A program made the position numbers and the translations under genes. A DNA stretch of 5,138 nt from Hyphomicrobiales bacterium (GTDB taxonomy: Bacteria; Pseudomonadota; Alphaproteobacteria; Rhizobiales; Beijerinckiaceae), in NCBI GenBank assembly GCA_028290125.1, contig JAQGKM010000018.1, positions 1-5,138 on the forward strand, in the 5' to 3' direction. The notes below the pieces were generated by a model that saw nothing but the letters and a program-made list of their open reading frames with translations, was not told the origin of the DNA and did not search any database. The number at the start of each line of letters is the position of its first letter. Within the stretch, counting starts at the first letter, position 1. Positions 1 to 5,138 of the stretch are shown here, one piece after another.

Positions 1-403
1 TGGTCATCACCCGGTCGAGATCGCCGCCGTGTTGCGCGCCGCGCGCGCGTCCACCAAGGGCCAGGTCATCGCCATCGTCCAGCCGCATCGCTACTCGCGC
101 CTGCAAGCCCTGTTCGAATCCTTCGCTTCCTGTTTCAACGACGCCGACGCCGTGCTCGTCGCCGATGTCTATCCGGCGGGCGAAAAGCCGATCGATGGCA
201 TCGACAAGGATCATCTCGTCGCGGCCATCAAGGCGCATGGTCATCGTCGTGCGCTGGCGCTGTCGGCCCCCGAGGCGCTGCCCTTGCATGTCCGCGAAAT
301 GGCGAAGCCCGGCGATTACGTCGTTTTCCTCGGCGCTGGCAACATCACGCAATGGGCCTACGCCTTGCCGGACCAGCTGGCGGGCAAGGAGGGGAGCGCA
401 TGA
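1..403 (+). CDS. murC: UDP-N-acetylmuramate--L-alanine ligase MurC, C-terminal part (5' end outside window)
   Basis: MurC is a cytoplasmic ATP-dependent Mur ligase that joins L-alanine to UDP-MurNAc, the first amino acid addition in peptidoglycan precursor synthesis. Only the last 133 residues are present, roughly the final quarter to third of a protein usually about 460-490 residues long. The reading frame is open from the left edge (first full codon at position 2) and ends at TGA 401-403. It opens with GHHPVEIAAVLRAAR, the conserved start of the Mur ligase C-terminal domain, followed by the MurC-typical QPHRYSR motif near window residue 27, then VLVADVYPAGEKPI and the closing FLGAGNITQWA segment. 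A GTG at position 29 is an internal valine, not a start. The gene overlaps murB by 4 nt, which suggests translational coupling. No internal damage is visible. Identification is from family motifs and is very secure. Confidence 0.97.
   Translation, partial: GHHPVEIAAVLRAARASTKGQVIAIVQPHRYSRLQALFESFASCFNDADAVLVADVYPAGEKPIDGIDKDHLVAAIKAHGHRRALALSAPEALPLHVREMAKPGDYVVFLGAGNITQWAYALPDQLAGKEGSA
387..392 (+). promoter_or_regulatory. Shine-Dalgarno of murB
   Basis: A perfect AGGAGG lies 7 nt before the ATG at 400, inside the last codons of murC. It decides the murB start: the in-frame ATG at 352 would extend the protein by 16 residues but has no comparable ribosome site and would overlap murC more deeply. 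Confidence 0.85.
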
Positions 404-1320
404 GCTTTCCCGACCTCACGCCAGATCTCGCGACATTGATGCCGGAGTTGCGTGGACGCCTGATGGCGAACCAGCCGCTCGCGCCCTACACGTGGTTTCG
501 CGCCGGCGGCGTCGCGCAGCTTCTGTTCAACCCGGCGGACGAAGCCGACCTCGCGTACTTTCTGAAGAACCTGCCGGCCAGCGTCGCGGTCACGACCATC
601 GGGCTCGGCTCGAACATGATCGTGCGCGACGGCGGCGTCGAAGGCGTCGTCATCCGGCTCGGCGGCAAGCCGTTCGGTGAGATTTCGGTTGAAGAGGGCG
701 CGCGCATCCGCGCCGGCGCCTGCGCTCCTGATGTAAAGGTTGCGCGCGCGGCAGCCGACGCCGGCATTGCGGGCCTCGCTTTTTATCGCGGCATCCCCGG
801 ATCGATCGGCGGCGCGCTGCGCATGAACGCCGGCGCGCATGGCGGCGAGACAACTGATGTTCTGGTTGAAGCGCGTGGCGTCGACCGCCAGGGCAACGTC
901 CGTGTCTTCACGCATGAAGACATGGGCTTCAAGTATCGATTCAGCGCCGCGCCAGCGGACGTGATCTTCACGCAGGCGCTCTTCCAGGGCCGTCCCGGCG
1001 TTGCGCAGGACATCCTCGCCGAGATGGATCGCATCACCGCGACGCGCGAGGCGGCGCAGCCGATCAAGGAAAAGACCGGCGGTTCGACGTTCAAGAATCC
1101 GCCCGGCGACAAGGCGTGGCAGCTGATCGACAAGGCGGGTTGCCGCGGCCTCGTGGTCGGCGACGCGCAGGTCTCGCAGATGCACTGCAACTTCCTGATC
1201 AATCGCGGGCAGGCGACCGCCGCCGACATCGAGGGGCTGGGCGAAGAGGTCCGCCGCCGCGTGAAGGAATCGTCGGGCGTCACGCTCGAGTGGGAAATCA
1301 AGCGCATCGGCCGCGCCTGA
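400..1320 (+). CDS. murB: UDP-N-acetylenolpyruvoylglucosamine reductase MurB
   Basis: MurB is the cytoplasmic FAD enzyme that uses NADPH to reduce UDP-GlcNAc-enolpyruvate to UDP-MurNAc, the substrate of MurC encoded just upstream. The product is 306 residues, the usual size for the shorter alphaproteobacterial MurB. The FAD-binding domain comes first, with LAPYTWFRAGG at about 27-37, GLGSNMIVRDGG at 68-79 and GIPGSIGGALRMNAGAHGGE at 131-150. The MurB C-terminal domain follows, with YRFS near 179-182 and the catalytic serine candidate Ser229 in KTGGSTFKNP. The acidic residue expected near the C-terminus is probably Glu299 (or Glu297) in VTLEWEIKRIG. Those catalytic assignments follow family knowledge. 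The ATG at 400 overlaps the murC stop as ATGA and is preceded by a perfect Shine-Dalgarno; the ATG at 352 is less likely. All lysines are AAG, fitting high-GC codon use. A long antisense open frame over this gene is a GC shadow. Confidence 0.96.
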   Translation: MSFPDLTPDLATLMPELRGRLMANQPLAPYTWFRAGGVAQLLFNPADEADLAYFLKNLPASVAVTTIGLGSNMIVRDGGVEGVVIRLGGKPFGEISVEEGARIRAGACAPDVKVARAAADAGIAGLAFYRGIPGSIGGALRMNAGAHGGETTDVLVEARGVDRQGNVRVFTHEDMGFKYRFSAAPADVIFTQALFQGRPGVAQDILAEMDRITATREAAQPIKEKTGGSTFKNPPGDKAWQLIDKAGCRGLVVGDAQVSQMHCNFLINRGQATAADIEGLGEEVRRRVKESSGVTLEWEIKRIGRA

Positions 1321-1331
1321 GACGACGACAA

Positions 1332-1336
1332 AGGAA
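1332..1336 (+). promoter_or_regulatory. Shine-Dalgarno of ddl
   Basis: AGGAA (within AAAGGAACGGG) sits 6 nt before the ATG at 1343, in the 22-nt gap between murB and ddl. No room for a promoter or terminator exists in this gap, so ddl is probably co-transcribed with murB. Confidence 0.7.
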
Positions 1337-1342
1337 CGGGTC

Positions 1343-2263
1343 ATGACCAAACACGTCGCGGTGCTGATGGGCGGCTGGTCCGCCGAACGCGAAGTGAGCC
1401 TGCGCTCCGGCGCCGCCTGCGCGCGCGCGCTGCGCGACGAGGGCTATCGCGTGACGGAAATTGACGTCACGCGCGACATCGCCCAGACGCTTGCCGCGCT
1501 GAAGCCCGACGTCGCCTTCAACGCGCTGCATGGCAAGGTCGGCGAGGACGGGACCATCCAGGGCATCCTCGAGGTGCTGCGGATTCCCTACACGCATTCC
1601 GGCGTGCTGGCCTCGGCGCTCGCGATGAACAAGCAGCAGGCCAAGATCGTGATGGCGGCGGCGGGCGTGCCGATCGCCGAGGGGCTGGTGGTGGATCGCC
1701 ACACAGCCGCGCGCGGGCATGTCATGACGCCGCCTTACGTTCTTAAACCAGTTTGTGAAGGATCGTCGTTCGGGGTCGTAATCGTTAACGCCGGCGACCC
1801 CCCTCCGTCCCAATTAGGAGCAGATGACTGGGCCTACGGGGACGAGATGCTGGCCGAAAGATTCGTCGCCGGGCGCGAGTTGACCTGCGCGGTGATGGGC
1901 GACAAGGCCTTGGATATCATAGAAATACGCGCCGCCGACGGTGGCTGGTACGATTACAACGCGAAATATACGAAAGGTGGGTCAATCCACATACTTCCGG
2001 CCCCGCTTAAAGGAAATATTTACCAAATCGTTCAACAATTGGCCCTCAAGGCACATAGGGCTCTCGGCTGCCGCGGCGTGAGTCGTTCTGACTTCCGGCT
2101 TGACGACACTCCCCAGGGAAACGGGGAGCTGGTCATTCTGGAAGTGAACACCCAACCCGGCATGACAGAGACGTCACTGGTGCCTGAAATCGCCGCAGCT
2201 GCGGGTTTCTCGTTCGGTGGGCTGGTTCGATGGATGGTGGAAGAGGCGTCCTGCGATCGCTAG
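1343..2263 (+). CDS. ddl: D-alanine--D-alanine ligase (DdlB type)
   Basis: This cytoplasmic ATP-grasp ligase condenses two D-alanines to the D-Ala-D-Ala dipeptide later added by MurF. The product is 306 residues, the same length as E. coli DdlB, with collinear N-terminal motifs. SAEREVSLRSG carries Glu15, which contacts the first D-Ala, and ALHGKVGEDG carries His63. ATP-binding Lys135 lies in YVLKP, followed by the EGSSFGV loop (139-145). YDYNAKYTKGG (203-213) is the omega loop. The metal ligands are probably Asp250 in SRSD, with Glu267 and Asn269 in LEVNTQPGMT, and Ser278 follows in TSLVP. A tyrosine at the end of NAKY is typical of D-Ala-D-Ala rather than D-Ala-D-lactate ligases. Start: ATG with a good ribosome site, 22 nt after murB. 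The 3' end overlaps ftsQ by 34 nt. Oddity: from about 1735 onward codon use changes and GC drops, although the protein stays fully conserved. Confidence 0.96.
   Translation: MTKHVAVLMGGWSAEREVSLRSGAACARALRDEGYRVTEIDVTRDIAQTLAALKPDVAFNALHGKVGEDGTIQGILEVLRIPYTHSGVLASALAMNKQQAKIVMAAAGVPIAEGLVVDRHTAARGHVMTPPYVLKPVCEGSSFGVVIVNAGDPPPSQLGADDWAYGDEMLAERFVAGRELTCAVMGDKALDIIEIRAADGGWYDYNAKYTKGGSIHILPAPLKGNIYQIVQQLALKAHRALGCRGVSRSDFRLDDTPQGNGELVILEVNTQPGMTETSLVPEIAAAAGFSFGGLVRWMVEEASCDR
1735..2240 (+). other. Compositionally distinct segment inside ddl (possible recombinant patch)
   Basis: Hand counts give about 57% GC over 1741-2160, against roughly 67-80% in sample 60-nt blocks of early ddl and ftsQ. 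The block 1981-2040 is only 40% GC. Codons rarely used elsewhere in the window cluster here: TTA (1814), ATA (1919, 1925, 1991), AGA (1859), AGG (2057), and AAA for four of six lysines. murB uses none of these. The reading frame and all ligase motifs are intact, so the changes are mainly synonymous. Boundaries are approximate, judged by eye. Confidence 0.6.
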
Positions 2264-3255
2264 GAGACCAATGGTCCCCGGCGCCGGCGCGCCCGTCCTA
2301 TGCCGCTCCTGCGCCCGCAGCCCCGCGCGGCGTCGTCCATCCGTTTCCGGCGCCGGTGCGCCCTGAGGCTCCCCGTTTCTCTCCCGCTCCGAAGGCGCCC
2401 GCGCGTCGCAGCCGCCGTGCGCGCCGCTGGGATCGCCTTGCGGTGTTCGGCCGGCTGGCGCGCAAGCGCGGCTTCGGCCTCTTTCTCATGGTGGCCTTCC
2501 TCGGCACGGTCGGGGGAGCCGGCGCGGTGCGCGGCGGCCAGTACGAGCGCTTCGTCGCCGAGTTCGGCACGCTTCAGGATCTCGGCGCCCGCCTCGTCGG
2601 CTTCAGCATCGAAGGCGTGACGATCGTCGGCGCCAAGGAATTGTCGGAAGACGAAATCCTCGCCGCGACCAACATCACGACACGCGATTCGCTGCCCTTC
2701 GTGGACGTCGCCTCGGTGCGTGCGCGCATCAAGGAAATCCCGATGGTGCGGGATGTGAGCGTGCGCAAGCTCTACCCGTCGCGTCTGCTCGTCGAAGTGC
2801 AGGAGCGTTCGCCCTATGCGCTCTGGCAGGTCAACGGCAACGTCCAGGTGATCTCGGCCGACGGGATGGCGATCGACCAGCTCGCCGACGAACGTCAGGC
2901 GCGGCTGCCGTTCGTGGTCGGCGAAGACGCCAATCTGCACGTGCCGGAGTTTCTGAAGATTCTCGCCAGCGCCGGCGAACTGCGCGACCAGGTGCGCGCC
3001 GGCGTGCTCGTCTCCGGACGTCGCTGGAACCTGAAGCTCATGTCGGGACTCGAAGTGAAGCTGCCCGAACACGCGCCCGAAGCGGCCTTTGCTAACTTCG
3101 CCAAGCTGTCGCGCGAGATGCGGATCCTCGACAAGGATCTGATTTCCGTCGACCTGCGCATTCCCGACCGGATGGTCGCCCGCCTGACCGCCGACGCCGC
3201 CGCTGCGCGCGCCGACGCGCTGGCGAAAAAGCCACGCAAGGGAGGCCAGACTTGA
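2230..3255 (+). CDS. ftsQ: Cell division protein FtsQ
   Basis: FtsQ is a bitopic inner-membrane divisome scaffold that, with FtsB and FtsL, links the early ring to septal wall synthesis. The product is 341 residues. Residues 1-80 form a cytoplasmic tail rich in proline and alanine (about 17-57), followed by an arginine cluster (RRSRRARRW, 59-67). One transmembrane helix spans about 81-100 (GFGLFLMVAFLGTVGGAGAV). A POTRA domain at about 125-193 opens with FSIEGVTIVGAKELSEDEIL and contains the characteristic IPMVRDVSVRKLYPSRLLVEVQER segment. The FtsQ beta domain runs to about 312 (SVDLRIPDRMVARL). The tail is short and basic. I chose the ATG at 2230, which overlaps ddl by 34 nt, because the next in-frame Met (residue 87) lies inside the membrane helix and would remove the cytoplasmic part. 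The ribosome site there is weak (GGTGG at 2216-2220), so a downstream GTG cannot be fully excluded. The gene overlaps ftsA by 4 nt. Confidence 0.93.
   Translation: MDGGRGVLRSLGDQWSPAPARPSYAAPAPAAPRGVVHPFPAPVRPEAPRFSPAPKAPARRSRRARRWDRLAVFGRLARKRGFGLFLMVAFLGTVGGAGAVRGGQYERFVAEFGTLQDLGARLVGFSIEGVTIVGAKELSEDEILAATNITTRDSLPFVDVASVRARIKEIPMVRDVSVRKLYPSRLLVEVQERSPYALWQVNGNVQVISADGMAIDQLADERQARLPFVVGEDANLHVPEFLKILASAGELRDQVRAGVLVSGRRWNLKLMSGLEVKLPEHAPEAAFANFAKLSREMRILDKDLISVDLRIPDRMVARLTADAAAARADALAKKPRKGGQT
3240..3245 (+). promoter_or_regulatory. Shine-Dalgarno deciding the TTG start of ftsA
   Basis: GGGAGG lies 6 nt before TTG 3252, ideal spacing for that codon. The first in-frame ATG (3279) has no such site. 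The site falls in the last codons of ftsQ, consistent with coupled translation. Confidence 0.75.
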
Positions 3256-4568
3256 ACAATCGTGGCCTGACCCCGCGGATGCGTCCGTTGTCCGCGCGCA
3301 AGAGTGCTGTTCTCTCGGTTCTCGACATCGGCACCACGAAAGTGGCGTGCCTGGTCGCCCGTCTCGTTCCGGCGGAAGCGTCGGACATGCTGCGCGGGCG
3401 CACCCATCGCTGCAAGATCCTGGGCATCGGCCATCAGCGCTCGCGCGGCATCAAGGCCGGCGCCGTCGTCGACATGGACGAAGCCGAAAACGCGATCCGT
3501 CTCGCGGTCGACGCGGCCGAGCGCATGGCCGGCGTGCAGGTCGAGAGCGTCATCGTCAATCTTTCGGGCGGGCGTCTCGGCTCGCAGCTCTTCCACGCCA
3601 AGGTCGCTCTCGGCGGCAAGGCCGTGACCGATCAGGACATTCATCGCGTGCTGGAAGCAGCCGCCTCTCGCACCGAGCAGCAGGGCAGGGCGCTGCTGCA
3701 TTCGCTGCCGACCGGCTTCTCGCTCGACTCGACGCGCGGCATTCGCGACCCCAAGGGCATGATCGGCGACACGCTCGGCGCCGACATGCATGTCGTCTCG
3801 TGCGACAGCGCGGCGGCGCGCAACCTGATGCTGGCGATCGAGCGCTGCCATCTCGATGTCGAGGCCATGGTGTCGACGCCTTACGCTGCCGGACTGTCGG
3901 CGCTGGTCGACGACGAGGCCGAAATGGGCGCGGCGCTGATCGACATGGGCGGCGGAACGACGACCATCGGAGTCTTCGCCGACGGTCACCTGACGCATGT
4001 CGACGCCATCGCTGTCGGCGGCAATCACGTCACCATGGACATCGCGCGCGGCCTCACGATCCGGGTTTCGGACGCAGAACGACTCAAAACGTTGTACGGA
4101 TCCTGCATCTCTTCGCCATCTGACGAACGCGAGACGATTTCGGTTGCGCAGGTCGGGGAAGACGGCGAGCATCCGATTCACGTGCCGAAATCGCATCTCG
4201 TGCGAATCATTCGGCCACGGGTTGAGGAGATTCTGGAGCTGGTTCGCGACCGTCTACAGGCTGCGGGCTTCGCGCCACAGGCGGGACGGCGTCTTGTCCT
4301 GACTGGCGGCGCGGCGCAATTGACCGGCATGCCGGAGGCGGCGCGCAGGATCATCTCAAATCAGGTGCGTATTGGTCGTCCTTTGGGTATTCAAGGATTG
4401 CCCGAATCAGCAAAGAGCCCTGCCTTCTCGGCGGCGGTGGGATTGCTGGTATATCCGCAGGTCGCCGGCATCGAGCATTTCGAGCCCCGGCGCAGAGTAG
4501 TACTGCAGTCAACGGGTACTGACGGATACATGTCCCGCATGGGACGGTGGCTCCGCGAGAGTTTCTGA
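3252..4568 (+). CDS. ftsA: Cell division protein FtsA (actin-like membrane tether of FtsZ)
   Basis: FtsA is an actin-fold ATP-binding protein that binds the FtsZ C-terminal peptide and anchors the ring to the inner membrane. The product is 438 residues, within the family range. The phosphate-1 motif is VLDIGTTK (24-30). The FtsA-specific 1C (SHS2) region follows, covering about 100-190. Phosphate-2 is IDMGGGTTTIG (230-240) and the adenosine motif is LTGGAAQLTGMPEAARRI (350-367). The C-terminus MSRMGRWLRESF is an amphipathic membrane-targeting helix. The start is TTG at 3252, supported by the Shine-Dalgarno, by a 4-nt TTGA overlap with the ftsQ stop, and by the GLTPRMRPLS stretch before the core, which resembles relatives as I recall them. 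An ATG start at 3279 would cut nine residues. The last 500 nt have different codon use and lower GC than the first 800 nt, but no motif is damaged. Confidence 0.96.
   Translation: MNNRGLTPRMRPLSARKSAVLSVLDIGTTKVACLVARLVPAEASDMLRGRTHRCKILGIGHQRSRGIKAGAVVDMDEAENAIRLAVDAAERMAGVQVESVIVNLSGGRLGSQLFHAKVALGGKAVTDQDIHRVLEAAASRTEQQGRALLHSLPTGFSLDSTRGIRDPKGMIGDTLGADMHVVSCDSAAARNLMLAIERCHLDVEAMVSTPYAAGLSALVDDEAEMGAALIDMGGGTTTIGVFADGHLTHVDAIAVGGNHVTMDIARGLTIRVSDAERLKTLYGSCISSPSDERETISVAQVGEDGEHPIHVPKSHLVRIIRPRVEEILELVRDRLQAAGFAPQAGRRLVLTGGAAQLTGMPEAARRIISNQVRIGRPLGIQGLPESAKSPAFSAAVGLLVYPQVAGIEHFEPRRRVVLQSTGTDGYMSRMGRWLRESF
4060..4568 (+). other. Compositionally distinct 3' segment of ftsA
   Basis: Hand counts give about 61% GC over 4081-4560, against roughly 65-72% in sampled earlier ftsA blocks; 4081-4140 is 50%. 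Codon choice shifts toward CGA, CTA, AGA, AGG, GTA, TCA, CCA, CAA and GGA. The protein reads as a normal FtsA C-terminal half. The shift ends at or near the ftsA stop, since ftsZ returns to strongly G/C-ending codons. Boundaries are approximate. Confidence 0.5.
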
Positions 4569-4672
4569 GTTTGCTGAACATCGGACACCAGAACGGCGCG
4601 GCGGCCAGACTGGAATCCGGCAATTGAAATAAACGGCGCGCGGATATGCGCTCCCAGTCGAGAGGCCAGACG
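4569..4672 (+). promoter_or_regulatory. ftsA-ftsZ intergenic region, possible ftsZ promoter and leader
   Basis: This is the only gap longer than 22 nt in the window. It would be a natural place for a separate ftsZ promoter, as ftsZ often has its own in alphaproteobacteria. A weak match is TTGAAA (4624-4629), 15 nt, then TATGCG (4645-4650); the spacing is short and the -10 poor. I see no full TTAA-N7-TTAA CtrA box and no GC hairpin followed by a T run, so neither CtrA control nor a terminator is supported from sequence. Confidence 0.35.
4660..4665 (+). promoter_or_regulatory. Shine-Dalgarno of ftsZ
   Basis: GAGAGG lies 7 nt before the ATG at 4673, supporting that start. The start also matches the common alphaproteobacterial FtsZ N-terminus MTINL. 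Confidence 0.75.
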
Positions 4673-5138
4673 ATGACGATCAATCTCAAAGCTCCCGAAT
4701 TGCGGGAACTGAAGCCCCGCATCATGGTGGCGGGCGTCGGCGGAGCCGGTGGCAACGCTGTCAACAACATGATCGAGTCCGGCCTGGTCGGCGTGGATTT
4801 CATTGTCGCGAACACCGATGCGCAGGCGCTGACCGCTTCCAAGGCCGACCGCATCATCCAGATGGGCCTGCAGGTGACCGAAGGTCTCGGCGCAGGCTCG
4901 CAGCCTGAAGTCGGCCGCGCGGCCGCCGAAGAGGCGCTCGAAGAAATTCGCGATCACCTCGCCGGCGCCCACATGGTCTTCGTCACCGCCGGCATGGGCG
5001 GCGGCACCGGAACCGGCGCGGCGCCGGTCATCGCGCGGATGGCGCGCGACATGGGCATCCTCACGGTCGGCGTCGTCACCAAGCCGTTCCAGTTCGAAGG
5101 CGTGCGCCGCATGCGTGTCGCCGAGAGCGGCATCACGG
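4673..5138 (+). CDS. ftsZ: Cell division protein FtsZ, N-terminal part (3' end outside window)
   Basis: FtsZ is the tubulin-like GTPase that polymerises into the cytoplasmic division ring; FtsA encoded upstream tethers it. The first 155 residues are present and the frame runs open off the right edge. The nucleotide-binding fold begins with RIMVAGVGGAGGNAVNNMI (16-34). NTDAQAL (47-53) follows, then GLGAGSQPEVGRAAAEE (71-87). The tubulin signature GGGTGTG occupies 109-115 within TAGMGGGTGTGAAPVIA, and VGVVTKPFQFEG (132-143) is typical. The start ATG has a good ribosome site. The PEVGRAAAEEALEEIRDHLAGAHMVF run is characteristic of alphaproteobacterial FtsZ. Some Hyphomicrobiales carry two ftsZ copies; the position right after ftsQ-ftsA marks this as the main, dcw-located one. 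The polymerisation T7 loop, linker and C-terminal FtsA-binding peptide are not in the window. Codon use is again typical for a high-GC genome. Confidence 0.97.
   Translation, partial: MTINLKAPELRELKPRIMVAGVGGAGGNAVNNMIESGLVGVDFIVANTDAQALTASKADRIIQMGLQVTEGLGAGSQPEVGRAAAEEALEEIRDHLAGAHMVFVTAGMGGGTGTGAAPVIARMARDMGILTVGVVTKPFQFEGVRRMRVAESGIT

Noticed and set aside
358..1350. 330-residue open frame on the - strand opposite murB
   Set aside because: Shadow of a high-GC gene: no recognisable domain, Arg/Ala/Asp-rich, and murB on the other strand is unambiguous.
1419..1435. GC-alternating run that could suggest a repeat or Z-DNA element
   Set aside because: It encodes Ala-Arg-Ala in Ddl and is expected in a genome this GC-rich.
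1785..1789. TTAAC in ddl as a CtrA site together with TTAA at 1743
   Set aside because: The spacing is about 38 nt, not 7, and isolated TTAA is uninformative in a lower-GC patch.
2271..2366. Short frame from ATG 2271 with a good ribosome site, considered as the real ftsQ start with a later frameshift
   Set aside because: The ftsQ frame from 2230 reads continuously through a plausible Pro-rich tail and Arg cluster into the membrane helix, so no frameshift is needed.
2260..3072. 270-residue open frame on the - strand opposite ftsQ
   Set aside because: His/Arg/Glu-rich mirror of ftsQ codons with no domain or plausible context.
3347..4123. 258-residue + strand frame inside ftsA
   Set aside because: Extremely Arg/His/Gly-rich shadow frame of ftsA, without a ribosome site or motif.
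2895..4196. 433-residue open frame on the - strand across the ftsQ/ftsA junction
   Set aside because: It spans two well-identified genes, has no family motifs and shows the composition of a codon-mirror frame.
4590..4660. Possible terminator or hairpin between ftsA and ftsZ
   Set aside because: Only tiny stems (such as CCAG-A-CTGG and GCGC-N6-GCGC) are present, with no T run after them.

Overview
This window is a stretch of the division and cell wall (dcw) cluster of a high-GC alphaproteobacterium, most likely of the order Hyphomicrobiales (Rhizobiales). The placement rests on three things. The gene order is murC-murB-ddl-ftsQ-ftsA-ftsZ. The FtsA, FtsZ and Ddl proteins have alphaproteobacterial wording, such as an FtsZ N-terminus beginning MTINLKAPELRELKPRI, a Ddl ending in RWMVEEASCDR, and an FtsA ending in SRMGRWLRESF. 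Codons are strongly G/C-ending. I cannot name the family or genus from the sequence alone.

All six genes are on the + strand and closely packed. Positions 1-403 hold the 3' end of murC. murB (400-1320) starts inside the murC stop codon. ddl (1343-2263) follows after 22 nt. ftsQ (2230-3255) starts inside the end of ddl with a 34-nt overlap. ftsA (3252-4568) starts with a TTG that overlaps the ftsQ stop codon. A 104-nt gap, the only real intergenic space, separates ftsA from ftsZ (4673 to beyond the window edge). There are no RNA genes, mobile elements, CRISPR arrays or convincing terminators.

The first three genes supply cytoplasmic steps of peptidoglycan precursor synthesis. MurB reduces UDP-GlcNAc-enolpyruvate to UDP-MurNAc, MurC adds L-Ala, and Ddl makes the D-Ala-D-Ala dipeptide. 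The last three build the divisome: FtsZ is the GTP-dependent ring polymer, FtsA tethers it to the membrane, and FtsQ is the bitopic scaffold for later division proteins.

I found no undescribed system here; this is a conserved housekeeping locus. The most unusual feature is compositional. The 3' half of ddl (about 1735-2240) and the 3' 500 nt of ftsA (about 4060-4568) have lower GC and visibly different synonymous codon choice from the rest of the window, although the encoded proteins look intact and well conserved. Both patches lie directly upstream of the next division gene (ftsQ, ftsZ). Recombination with a lower-GC relative, embedded regulatory DNA, or an assembly mosaic could each explain this.
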